Source: Thiobacillus thioparus DSM 505 (GTDB lineage Bacteria; Pseudomonadota; Gammaproteobacteria; Burkholderiales; Thiobacillaceae). From it: 64,000 nt of DNA. Numbering within the stretch: position 1 is the stretch's first letter; every line of letters begins with the position of its first letter. Where the stretch lies: NCBI RefSeq assembly GCF_000373385.1, contig NZ_KB891316.1, positions 816,493 to 880,492 of the forward strand. The letters run 5' to 3'. The translations under genes and the position numbers were made by a program. Below are positions 52,796 through 62,024 of this stretch, in pieces. The notes beneath the pieces are model-generated. The model was not told the origin of the DNA. It saw only the letters and a program-made list of their open reading frames with translations, and did not search any database.

Positions 52796-54628
52796 ATGGC
52801 CACCCGCGACACCCTCACCCCCAAAGAAGCCCAATGCAGCGGCGGCGCCGATTACGCGGCGCTCGCGCTGGAAGCCCTGCAGGAACCGGCCGATGCTGCC
52901 TACGCCAAGGAGCTGATGGACCGCGTGGCGGACGATTGCCAGTTCACCAAGGACCTGGCGGCCTGCGCCATCGTCTACAAGGCGCTGGGCGAGCAAGGCC
53001 GCGCCGAGGAACTGCTGCAGACTGCCGAGGATTACTGCATGAGCGGTGAAGAGCAGATCGCGCTGGCCGAGGCCAAGTTCAAGGTGCTGGGCGACAAGGC
53101 GGCCGCGGTGGGCGCATATGAGAAGGCGCTGAAGGAAACCAACAACCTCGACCCGCTGATCGACCTGGCGAAGAACGTGATGCACGTCATTGCCGACGGC
53201 GCGTTTGCCAAGAAGATACTGGAAAAGGCCGAAGCGAAAATTTCCCGCGCGGTCGAATACAGCAAACTGGCGGCGGCCTCGGCCGAGCATCTGCTCGACA
53301 AGGATTACGCCGCGGCGATCTTCAACAAGGCCGGCGAGAAGCTTTCCAGCGTGCCCGACCTGCTGTCGCTGGCCGGCGAGGTCACCAAGACGCTGGGCGA
53401 CCCGGCGCGCGCCAAGGCCTTGTACGAGCGCGCCCTGGCCGGCGCCACCGACTTCAGTGCCGCCAAGACGCTGATCGAGTCGGCCAAGCAGGCGGGCGAC
53501 ACTGCATTCATGCAGTCTGCCCTGAAAAAAGCGGGGGACCTGGCGAGCGCCACCGGCGACTACATCGAGCTCGCCGAAGGCCTGGCCGGCGTGGGCGACA
53601 AGCCGGGGGCGGCGGCCCTGCTCGACAAGGCCGAAGACGCCGTGGCCGGACTGGACGAAATGCAGAAGCTGGTGACCGCGGTGGAAGCGCATCTGGCCGA
53701 CGACACCGAACGCCTCGCCCGTGTAAAAATCAAGCTGGAGAAGCGCCAGGCCAACCACGCACGCTATATGGAGTTCCAGCAGCTGGAAAAGGAGGCCGTC
53801 AGCGTCAAGCAATTCCTCGCCCTGGCCGACCGCGTGCGGCTGGAACTGGAAGACCCGTTCTACGCCGCCAAGCTGATCGAGTCGGCCGAAACCCTGCTTG
53901 ACGGTACCGGCTACCAGTTCTCGCGCTACAAACCCATCATGCTGGCGGTGGACAAGAATCTGGATGACACCGACTGGCTCTCCCGCCTGCTCGACCGCGC
54001 CGCGGAAAATGCCACCGATTTCATCGCGTTCAAGGATCTGGTGGCCACCGCCGCGCATCTGCAACACCGCGAACTGGGCGTCTCCAAAGCCCGCGCCTAC
54101 CTCGCCGCGCGCGAAACCGCGCTGGCAGCCGACCCGAATGCCACGGTCTACGACACAGCAAAACTCGCCGAAGCAAGCTTCGCCGCAACGCAGGATGCAA
54201 CCGAAGCAGGCCGTCTGCTCGAGGCCGCGCGCGCCCAGGCCAAGGACCACTTTGCACTCACCCACATCGGCCGCTTGTATGCGTCCATGGGCAACAGCGC
54301 CCGGGCCGATGAACTCTATGCGGCCGCCGCGGCCGCCTGCCCGAATGGCGACGCCTGCATCCAGTTCATCGATCGCCTGAAGGGATTCGCGCTCCCGGCC
54401 GAGACGTTGAAAAAATGGTACGCCCAATGCGGTGCCCACTTGAGCAAGCCTGCCGACAAGCTGCGCTGGGCCGAAGGCATCGCCGACGCGCTCAACGACA
54501 AGACCTGGGCAACCGAGGTGTATGGCCAGCTTGCGGGACAATTCAGCGGTGCCGATGCCGCGCGCTTCGAGCTTTCCCGCCGTTCGCGCGCCGACCTGAA
54601 TTTCTTCGGCACCACCCGCCGTCACTAA
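52796..54628 (+). CDS. Large alpha-helical repeat protein of unknown function
   Basis: The 610-residue protein consists of tandem helix pairs of about 33-37 residues with a pattern LGDxAxAxxLLxKAE, resembling TPR or SEL1-like solenoids, running from residue 15 to 560. It is acidic and has no signal peptide or membrane part. I recognise no domain with a name. A clear CTGGAG site precedes the ATG. It has its own terminator, and the next unknown gene follows on. Confidence 0.75.
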   Translation: MATRDTLTPKEAQCSGGADYAALALEALQEPADAAYAKELMDRVADDCQFTKDLAACAIVYKALGEQGRAEELLQTAEDYCMSGEEQIALAEAKFKVLGDKAAAVGAYEKALKETNNLDPLIDLAKNVMHVIADGAFAKKILEKAEAKISRAVEYSKLAAASAEHLLDKDYAAAIFNKAGEKLSSVPDLLSLAGEVTKTLGDPARAKALYERALAGATDFSAAKTLIESAKQAGDTAFMQSALKKAGDLASATGDYIELAEGLAGVGDKPGAAALLDKAEDAVAGLDEMQKLVTAVEAHLADDTERLARVKIKLEKRQANHARYMEFQQLEKEAVSVKQFLALADRVRLELEDPFYAAKLIESAETLLDGTGYQFSRYKPIMLAVDKNLDDTDWLSRLLDRAAENATDFIAFKDLVATAAHLQHRELGVSKARAYLAARETALAADPNATVYDTAKLAEASFAATQDATEAGRLLEAARAQAKDHFALTHIGRLYASMGNSARADELYAAAAAACPNGDACIQFIDRLKGFALPAETLKKWYAQCGAHLSKPADKLRWAEGIADALNDKTWATEVYGQLAGQFSGADAARFELSRRSRADLNFFGTTRRH

Positions 54629-54680
54629 GCTGCCGTCCGGCCGATGGGATGGCCGCGCCGACAGCCCGCAATACCCCTGG

Positions 54681-54711
54681 AAACAGCCCGGTTACACGGG
54701 CTGTTTTTATT
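54681..54711 (+). terminator. Terminator after the helical repeat gene
   Basis: AAACAGCCCG and CGGGCTGTTT pair around GTTACA, followed by a T-rich tail. Confidence 0.88.
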
Positions 54712-54748
54712 TGTACACTCCAGATAAAGCTGTCTTCAGGAGTGCGTG

Positions 54749-55801
54749 ATGCTTGAACTTTCTGCTCTCATCGACACGGTGCAAAAGAATTGCACCATCG
54801 CCGACGCCCGCCACGCGCGCGACATGACGATGTGTACTTTCCTGCTGGAAATGCGCGAGTACTATCGCTGGGAAATGGAGATCCCCTATGGCGCGCGCCT
54901 TCCCAAGGACGAACTCGGGGACTGGCTGAACGCACGCGAAAGCCTGTGGGACACGGTGGAAGAGGAGGATTTCGCGCCCCTGCCGTTGAACGAAGCCGGC
55001 ATCGACCCCTTCGAGGCCGACGACATCAACCGTGCGCTGATCCCGCAGGGGTTGGTCTACAGCAGTGGGCTGGGGCACTTCCGCAAACCGCACTTCGTGC
55101 TGGCCGAACTCAAGCGCGCCGAAATGCGTGACGGCGTACAGGTGCTAGTGGCCGGCTGCGAATATGCACGCGACCTGATCGCGCCGCCTGCCGCCATGCG
55201 CGACGGCGCCATCTTCCTGCGCATGGACGCGGTACGCCGCCTGCTGTGGAACAAGTACGAAGAATGGCAGTGGAAGGAAAAGGACACGGCGCTGGGCCGC
55301 GCGTTTGCCCACTACGACTTCGAACGCGACATCGATCGCGGCCTCGATCGCATGGCCGAAGCGGAGAGCGAGGCGATGATCCTTCACGAGATCGGCGAGG
55401 CCCGTGCAGAAACGCTGCTGGGCGAGGACTGGAATGCGATGCTCGGCCACCTCAATTCCCGGCATGCCGAGCTGCTGGCGCGCGCGGTGCGCGACCATCT
55501 GGCCGACTGCCTGATCACGCTGCCGACGCTGCTCGAACGCGAAGCCGTCGGTTCGCTGCATTTCTACCTGGCGAATCTGTCCGGGCTGCGCCGCGCCCTG
55601 TTCCCGGCACTCCCGCAGGCATACGACGCCTGGCTCGGCAGCGGCGACACCGCCCGCCTGACTTCTGTGGTAAAGGCGGCCGAATCCCACTGGCTGGATG
55701 CTGCCCGCCTGCTGACGACGACCTACCATCGCGATCCGGCGCAAGCCAACGCGCAACTCAACGCGCTGGCCAGTGGCGATCTCGCCGGCCTCCGGCTCTA
55801 G
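54749..55801 (+). CDS. Conserved hypothetical protein
   Basis: The 350-residue protein has a metalloprotein-like, mostly helical, acidic sequence with YGARLPKDELGDWLNARESLW near residue 50 and DAVRRLLWNKYEEWQWKEK near 160, but I do not recognise the family. ATG 54749 is chosen over GTG 54746 because CAGGAG lies at the right distance. It follows the helical repeat gene's terminator and converges on the pilus chemotaxis genes. Confidence 0.78.
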   Translation: MLELSALIDTVQKNCTIADARHARDMTMCTFLLEMREYYRWEMEIPYGARLPKDELGDWLNARESLWDTVEEEDFAPLPLNEAGIDPFEADDINRALIPQGLVYSSGLGHFRKPHFVLAELKRAEMRDGVQVLVAGCEYARDLIAPPAAMRDGAIFLRMDAVRRLLWNKYEEWQWKEKDTALGRAFAHYDFERDIDRGLDRMAEAESEAMILHEIGEARAETLLGEDWNAMLGHLNSRHAELLARAVRDHLADCLITLPTLLEREAVGSLHFYLANLSGLRRALFPALPQAYDAWLGSGDTARLTSVVKAAESHWLDAARLLTTTYHRDPAQANAQLNALASGDLAGLRL

Positions 55802-55802
55802 A

Positions 55803-55833
55803 CGAAAAAAACGGGCGCCAGGCGCGCCCGTTT
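55803..55833. terminator. Bidirectional terminator, strong for chpA
   Basis: AAACGGGCGC and GCGCCCGTTT pair around CAGGC. On the minus strand the stem is followed by seven T residues, so it suits the chpA transcript; the + strand has only a short T run. Confidence 0.85.
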
Positions 55834-55847
55834 CTACCACCCCGCTT

Positions 55848-58800
55848 TTATGCCAGCACCGCGGCTTCCTGGCCCAGTTGTTCGGCAATGGAATCGAGCA
55901 ACTGCTGTTCCTGGTATGGCTTGCCCAGATACACGTTGACGCCGATTTCCATCGCATGGTTGCGGTGCTTGTCCGCCGTGCGCGAGGTGATCATGATGAT
56001 CGGCACCGTCTTCAAACGTGCGTCGCTGCGCATCACGCGGGCCAATTCAAACCCGTCCATGCGCGGCATTTCGACGTCGAGCAACACCACATCGGGAATC
56101 AGGTCGTGCATTTTTTCCAGCGCGTCGACGCCATCCTTCGCGCTATCGACGCGGAAGCCTTCGCGGGTGAGCAGGCGGGTCGTGATCTTGCGCACAGTGA
56201 GCGAATCGTCGACCACGAGCACCAGCGGTGGCTGCAGTGCGGCGCTGACTTCGGCCGTCTCGGCGGGTACCGTACGCTCCACGGCGGTACGCGGCAAGCT
56301 GGCCCAACGCAATGCCAGCGGCACCGGGTTGAGGATCAGGATCACGCGTCCGTCGCCGCGTACCGTGGCGCCTGCGACGCCAGTGATGCGCGCCATCTGC
56401 GGGCCGATGTTCTTGACGACGATTTCGCGCGTGCCCTCGATCGCATCGAGCAGCACGGCTGCCTGGCTGGAGCCACTTTTCAGCAACACTACCGGATTGT
56501 AGCGCTGCACATCGTGCACCGCCTCGGTATCACCCAGCAGATGCGGCAGGTAGGAGAACGGATAACGCGCACCGCGCCACGTCAGTTCGCCGGCCGCCAT
56601 GGCCTGCTCCAACTCATGCGGCTTCAGTTCCAGCACCTGCTGCACCAAGGGTGCCGGCAGCGCGTAATCGTGCTTGGCGGCCTGGATCATCACCGCCTGG
56701 GTCATCGCCAGGGTGAGCGGCAGATAGATGTTGAAAGCGGTACCCGCGCCAGTCGTGGAGGTGATGTCGATGCGCCCCCCCAGCGCGGAAATTTCGCTCT
56801 TGACGACATCCATGCCGACGCCGCGCCCGGCAACCTGGCTGACAGTTTCGGCGGTGGAGAAGCCGGCGGCAAAAATCATCTGTGCCAGCAGCGATTCGGT
56901 TGGCTCGACGCCCGGCAACAGCAGGCCGTTGGCCTCCGCCTTTTCTCGGATACGCGCATAGTTGAGGCCGGCGCCGTCGTCCTTCACGGTCAGCATCATT
57001 TCGTTGCCGGACTGGCGCGCCGACAGCACGATCTCGCCAAACTCGGCCTTGCCTGCCGCCCGGCGCACCTCGGGGTCTTCAATACCATGTGCCAGTGCAT
57101 TGCGCAGCAAGTGTTCCAGCGGCGCAGTCACCTTCTCCAGCACCGAGCGGTCGATCTCGAGTTCGCCGCCCTGGATGTCGAGCTGGGCGCGCTTGTCGAC
57201 ATCGCGCGCGGTCTGGCGCACGGTCCGATACAGGCGCTCGGCCACCGAATACAGCGGCACCATGCGGACTCGCAGCAGATCCTGCTGCAGTTCGCGGTTC
57301 AGCCGCGTCTGCTGGATCAGCGCAGCATCCGCCTCGCCCAGGCGGGCCAGCAGGATATGTTGCACCGTGGAGATGTCGTTCACGCTTTCGGCCAGGAAAC
57401 GGGTGACTTCCTGGAAACGGGTGAAACGGTCGAACTCCAGCGGGTCGAATTCGTCGGCCGCGCCCTGCGTCTGGAAGGTCGCCTGCATCTGCGACTCGGC
57501 CTGGATCTCGACTTCGCGGATGTGCCCGCGCAGGCGCACCAGCGCTTCCGACAATTCGTTGACGTGACGCTTGAACGCAAACACTTCGCTTTCGATGCGT
57601 GAACGGGCGATCGCCACTTCGCCGGCCTGGTTGACCATGCGATCGACCCAGTCGGCCCGCACACGCAGCGTCAGGGCATTGCTTTCACGCGTGACCGGTG
57701 TCGCAGGCGCAAGCGGATCGGCTGTCGCGGCAGCTGCAGGTTCGGCACGACCCAGCACCGGTTCGACCGGCGCTTCCAATGGGACTTGCGCGTCCTCGAG
57801 CGTCGGCGCAAGGTCGCCCTGTTTCAGATGTTCCACGGCATCGGCGAGCCGGTCGAGCTGGGCTTCCAGCGTATCGAACACGTCGTGGCTTGCTGCCAGA
57901 TGGCCTTCGATCACGGCGATCACGCGCGATTCCATTACGTGGGTCAGTTCGCCCAGACGCATCGCACCGACCATGCGCGCACTGCCCTTGATGGTATGCA
58001 GATTGCGACGGAGCGCGTCGCGCGGGCCTGTTCCGGCGGGTGCCTCTTTCCATGCGCGGAGTTGCGCGCTGGTATCCGGCACCAGCGTATCGGCTTCCTC
58101 GAGGAAGATCGGCAATAGCTGCTGGTCGATTTCATCGGCCACTTCGCGCCGTTCGAATACGGGTGCCGGTGCGGTATGTTTGATGTCGGGGATCAGCGCG
58201 CTGATATCCGGCAGGACCGGCGCCGTTTCGGCTTGCGTGGTGACGCTCGGCTCGACAGCGCGCTCCGACTCGGCTGGCGCTTCCTGTGCCTGGATCTCGG
58301 CGGACGGTACGCCCATCTCGCCCGTTTCATCATGGACTGGAGCGGGCGTCGCGTCGGGCACCCACGATGTCTGTTCATCCTCCAGTTCGCCCAGCGTTGC
58401 GATCAGGTCGTCTGCCGCGTCGGGCAGGTGTCCTTTCTCGATGCTTGCGATCATCTCGTGCAGGCGCGCAACGGTATCCTGGACCAGGGAGAGATGCGAA
58501 GACGGCATGGGCACATGCACGAAGCGGTTCCAATACTGCTCGAAGGCATGCGACAGGTCCGACAGGGCGGTGATGCCGGCAGTCCCCGCAATGCCGCCCA
58601 GAGTATGGATCGCGCGGCGTGCATGCTCGCTGACCGAACTGTGGGCAGCTTCGGCGTGGCGCTCGGCCTCTTCCGTCAGTACGGCCAGTCGCTGATGGGC
58701 TTCGGCCATGAAAATTTCATAAAGACCAATGGAGAGACAAACCGGCCCGATGCAGATCTCGTCCGGAACGGGCGGCTCCGCAGGGATCGCCTCATCGAGC

Positions 58801-61800
58801 GGATCGGAATGCTCTGGTGCCACGACAGCCGGTTCTTCCTGGGTAGGCGGCTCGATGTCGTACACCACTATGGGAGCAATCGCATATTCGATGATCGCGC
58901 CAACGTCCAGCACAGGCAGTTCAGCACGGACCGCTTCGGCTTCAGGCGGAACATCGCCCACCGTGATCGATGCGGCATCGGCATGCGCTTCGCAGCCTAC
59001 CTGTTCGACCAACTCGACCGCAGTTTCAGCGGCGGCAGCCCCGGCATCACCCGTCGCATCATTTTCCAGTGCGGTGACAGCGCCTTCTTGCTCGACCGCT
59101 GACAAGGCCAGCCAATCGCTTTCCGCTTCGGCATCGGCCACAACGTCAATCTCGATTGCGGCCACCGCCTCGCCTTCCGGCATGGCTGCCGCTTCCGTTT
59201 CCCCTACCGTCCCGGTTTCAGCCAACGGCTCGGCTTCTGCAACCATTTCAGACCAGTCCGGCGCATTCGCAACCGGCACTTCGACAACCTGCTCGGCCGG
59301 TGCAGCAGCTGGAACTGGCGCCACATCCAGAGCTTGTCCCTGTGCTACACGATCGACCGCCGCCAGCAAGGCTGGAACTGGCAAGCTCGCAGGCTGATGG
59401 CTCTGTAGGGCGTTCACCCAGTCCTGGAATACCCTGCGTGCACGTCCCACCAGACGCAATAAGTCGCCACTGACGGGCTTGTTCTCGGCCAGCCAGCCGT
59501 TCATCAACTGCTCGTGACGCCATGCGGTTTCGCCCAGTTCGTCCAGACCCACCATGCGTCCACTGCCTTTCAGCGTGTGAAAGCCACGGCGGATGATGGT
59601 CAGGGCAGCCTGGTCGTCGGGATTGGCCTGACAGGCTTCGCTGGCCTCACCCATGGCCGCCAGCACTTCATTGGCTTCCTCCAGGAAGATTTCCAGCAGT
59701 TCCGCCTCGGATCCTTCGGGAACCGTAACGTGAAGCAGGGTTTCGGCAAACGCATCGTCGCCAGACAAACCGGCCACCGCCGCTGATGCTGCCTCGATTG
59801 CAGCCACGGCCAGCGGCTCTGCCGTCTCGATGATTACGCCGTATGCGGACACGGCTGTTTCGTCGGCTTGCGCCTCGACCGGCACGCCACTGTCGAACGC
59901 TTCGTCTGCACGCAACTCGAATGCCGGCAGGGTCGATTCGGTCTCGTCTTCAGGCACCACGGACATGTCGACCGCAACCCGTTCGGGCAGCGGCAGGCCG
60001 GTCAGGGCGGCCACATCGGCATCGAGTTCCAGCGGAGCTTCCGCGGCATCGCGACAGGCATCGAGTGCGGCGCGCGTCTGCTGTTTCAGTGCGGCATCGT
60101 CGATCAACTCGGCGTCGCGACTGAGCTCAGTCAGGGCATCAAGGAATTTTTTTTTTGTGGCGTCGTCGGATTGATCGCGCCACGCCAGATAGTTTTCCTG
60201 TACTTCGGTCTTGCGGGCGGGCAGGCCCGATTCGACGGTGTCGTCGAACGCGCTGTCGTCGGCGCTGTCGGCATCGATCACGCCGAACTCGATCAGCACG
60301 GGTCGCAGGATTCTGGCAGCGTCGGCGCGGCCAGCGCAGTAGGATTCGATATACAGTCCGAGGCTGGAGAACGCATCGGCCAGACGTTGCTGGATCGCAT
60401 CGTCCGGGTAGCCTTCCTCGGCGAAGGTTTGTACCGTCGCGGTCGCCGCACCCAGCAGACTGGCAGCGTCGGGCAATTCCAGCATGGTCAACGCACCCTG
60501 CGCCTGCTGCGCCAGCGCGGGCAAACCCGCCAACGCCTCGCGTTCGCCCGCGTCGCGGAAGAAGGCATCCAGTGCTTCTTCCATCTGCTTCAGGTTCTGG
60601 CCGACTTCCTGCGCCATATGTACCAGCATGTCGCGCTCGGCTTCGCGCTGACTGGTGGCATCCACGACAACGGCCGGCATCTCCCTGCCTTCGATCAAGG
60701 CACGCAGGCGAGCCTGCTGGCCTTCCGCACGCACCGCAAAGTCGCTGTGCAGGACGTCCTCCTGATCGACGGCGTTCTGCATAAAGAGCAGCGTGGCTGC
60801 GACTTCCAGATCCATCTGTTCGCGTGCGTCGCCCTCGCGGGTGACCCGTGCGGCAGCCGCGGCAGCCAATTCCTCCAGCAGGGGTTTCAGCTTGCTGGCT
60901 TCCAGCGCCTGCGCCTGTGGCAGCATGCGCTCCAGGTGTGTCTGGAACTGCGGCAACTGGCCGGCGTCGCCTTCCACATAGGCATGCCAGCTATCGCGTG
61001 CCGCCTTGAGGCTTGTCTGCAGGGCATCCAGGACCGGACGCATGCGTGCCAGCGCCTCGGGGTCGAGCATGCCGCGGCCGGGCAGGTAGCGATCGAGGCC
61101 GAACGTCGCCCGGACTTCGGCAGCGCGCCCATCCAGGGTCTGACTTTTTGCCACGAAAAACAAGGCATCGCGCAGCAGGCGTTCGGCCACCTGCGGCGAG
61201 CCTTCCATCAGGCGGCGCATCTGCAGATCGACCCGGGCCAGCAACTGTTTGACATGAAAATCGGCCTCGACCCCGTGCGCAAGCAGGCTGTCGACAAACC
61301 CGACGCAGGCCCACCAGAAGGTTTGCGATGCTTGCGACGGTGCAATGCGCTCGATCGCGGCCAACGCATCGCGCATCCGTTTCAATCCCTGTTCGGCCTC
61401 GACATTGCGCAGAAAGGCCAGCAGGCCGCGTTGGAACAGGCCGCGCGCGGCCTTGACCTCCGCAGTCAGCGCCTCCTGCGTCATGGCATCGTTGGCCGCC
61501 TTGCCTTGCGCCCGCGTGCGCAAATCAGGGAAAAACAGTTCGCCTTCGAATACCCGCTCCGCGCCTTGCAGCTCGCGTAGACGTTTGTAGAGGGGAAACA
61601 GCGCCAGCTCGCCGCTGCCGCGTCCGTCGGCCAGATCCTTGACCCAGCGCTGCAGGCCTTCGATGGCGTTGCGCAAGGCACGCAGCACGTCGTCGCTCGG
61701 CTGCAGACGGTTCTCATTGACAGCGCCCAGCGCGGATTCGAGCGCGCTCGCCAGCGTGGCCGCGCCTTCGAGGCCCACCATACGGAGCGCCCCGGTCACC

Positions 61801-61955
61801 TGGTGCGCATCGTCGGCCGCCAGGCGCAGGGCATTGGTGAGATCGGCATCCACGCTGTAGGCCTGCACGCGCCCAAGGGCGGCTTGCAGGGCGGCGTCGA
61901 TGTCTCCGCGCACCCAGTTCAACGGTCCGGTATCGTAATCGAGTAAGGCGCTCAT
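55848..61955 (-). CDS. chpA: Type IV pilus chemosensory hybrid histidine kinase ChpA/PilL
   Basis: This 2035-residue CheA-type kinase controls type IV pilus motility and cAMP-type responses. Several Hpt domains are visible: near residues 50, 800 (FHTLKGSGRMVGL), 1118 (IHTLGGIAGTAGI) and 1323 (LHTIKGSARMVGA). Then follow the dimerisation/ATPase core (LLRNALAHGIEDPEVRRAAG near 1615), a CheW-like domain (about 1745-1900) and a receiver domain with Asp near 1957 (VVLLDVEMPRMDG). The acidic, alanine-rich linkers are normal for the family. Ten T bases at 60147-60156 encode three lysines here and could cause slippage. Confidence 0.94.
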   Translation of the reverse strand: MSALLDYDTGPLNWVRGDIDAALQAALGRVQAYSVDADLTNALRLAADDAHQVTGALRMVGLEGAATLASALESALGAVNENRLQPSDDVLRALRNAIEGLQRWVKDLADGRGSGELALFPLYKRLRELQGAERVFEGELFFPDLRTRAQGKAANDAMTQEALTAEVKAARGLFQRGLLAFLRNVEAEQGLKRMRDALAAIERIAPSQASQTFWWACVGFVDSLLAHGVEADFHVKQLLARVDLQMRRLMEGSPQVAERLLRDALFFVAKSQTLDGRAAEVRATFGLDRYLPGRGMLDPEALARMRPVLDALQTSLKAARDSWHAYVEGDAGQLPQFQTHLERMLPQAQALEASKLKPLLEELAAAAAARVTREGDAREQMDLEVAATLLFMQNAVDQEDVLHSDFAVRAEGQQARLRALIEGREMPAVVVDATSQREAERDMLVHMAQEVGQNLKQMEEALDAFFRDAGEREALAGLPALAQQAQGALTMLELPDAASLLGAATATVQTFAEEGYPDDAIQQRLADAFSSLGLYIESYCAGRADAARILRPVLIEFGVIDADSADDSAFDDTVESGLPARKTEVQENYLAWRDQSDDATKKKFLDALTELSRDAELIDDAALKQQTRAALDACRDAAEAPLELDADVAALTGLPLPERVAVDMSVVPEDETESTLPAFELRADEAFDSGVPVEAQADETAVSAYGVIIETAEPLAVAAIEAASAAVAGLSGDDAFAETLLHVTVPEGSEAELLEIFLEEANEVLAAMGEASEACQANPDDQAALTIIRRGFHTLKGSGRMVGLDELGETAWRHEQLMNGWLAENKPVSGDLLRLVGRARRVFQDWVNALQSHQPASLPVPALLAAVDRVAQGQALDVAPVPAAAPAEQVVEVPVANAPDWSEMVAEAEPLAETGTVGETEAAAMPEGEAVAAIEIDVVADAEAESDWLALSAVEQEGAVTALENDATGDAGAAAAETAVELVEQVGCEAHADAASITVGDVPPEAEAVRAELPVLDVGAIIEYAIAPIVVYDIEPPTQEEPAVVAPEHSDPLDEAIPAEPPVPDEICIGPVCLSIGLYEIFMAEAHQRLAVLTEEAERHAEAAHSSVSEHARRAIHTLGGIAGTAGITALSDLSHAFEQYWNRFVHVPMPSSHLSLVQDTVARLHEMIASIEKGHLPDAADDLIATLGELEDEQTSWVPDATPAPVHDETGEMGVPSAEIQAQEAPAESERAVEPSVTTQAETAPVLPDISALIPDIKHTAPAPVFERREVADEIDQQLLPIFLEEADTLVPDTSAQLRAWKEAPAGTGPRDALRRNLHTIKGSARMVGAMRLGELTHVMESRVIAVIEGHLAASHDVFDTLEAQLDRLADAVEHLKQGDLAPTLEDAQVPLEAPVEPVLGRAEPAAAATADPLAPATPVTRESNALTLRVRADWVDRMVNQAGEVAIARSRIESEVFAFKRHVNELSEALVRLRGHIREVEIQAESQMQATFQTQGAADEFDPLEFDRFTRFQEVTRFLAESVNDISTVQHILLARLGEADAALIQQTRLNRELQQDLLRVRMVPLYSVAERLYRTVRQTARDVDKRAQLDIQGGELEIDRSVLEKVTAPLEHLLRNALAHGIEDPEVRRAAGKAEFGEIVLSARQSGNEMMLTVKDDGAGLNYARIREKAEANGLLLPGVEPTESLLAQMIFAAGFSTAETVSQVAGRGVGMDVVKSEISALGGRIDITSTTGAGTAFNIYLPLTLAMTQAVMIQAAKHDYALPAPLVQQVLELKPHELEQAMAAGELTWRGARYPFSYLPHLLGDTEAVHDVQRYNPVVLLKSGSSQAAVLLDAIEGTREIVVKNIGPQMARITGVAGATVRGDGRVILILNPVPLALRWASLPRTAVERTVPAETAEVSAALQPPLVLVVDDSLTVRKITTRLLTREGFRVDSAKDGVDALEKMHDLIPDVVLLDVEMPRMDGFELARVMRSDARLKTVPIIMITSRTADKHRNHAMEIGVNVYLGKPYQEQQLLDSIAEQLGQEAAVLA

Positions 61956-62024
61956 GGTGTGTGTTCCTGACGTTGTATGCTTGGCCTGGGGTCGCTGACC
62001 GCTTGTCTACGCGTTCAGCCCGCT

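Noticed and set aside
55773-61580. Several long plus-strand open frames opposite chpA
   Set aside because: They mirror the Hpt and kinase domains of chpA, which has clear motifs.
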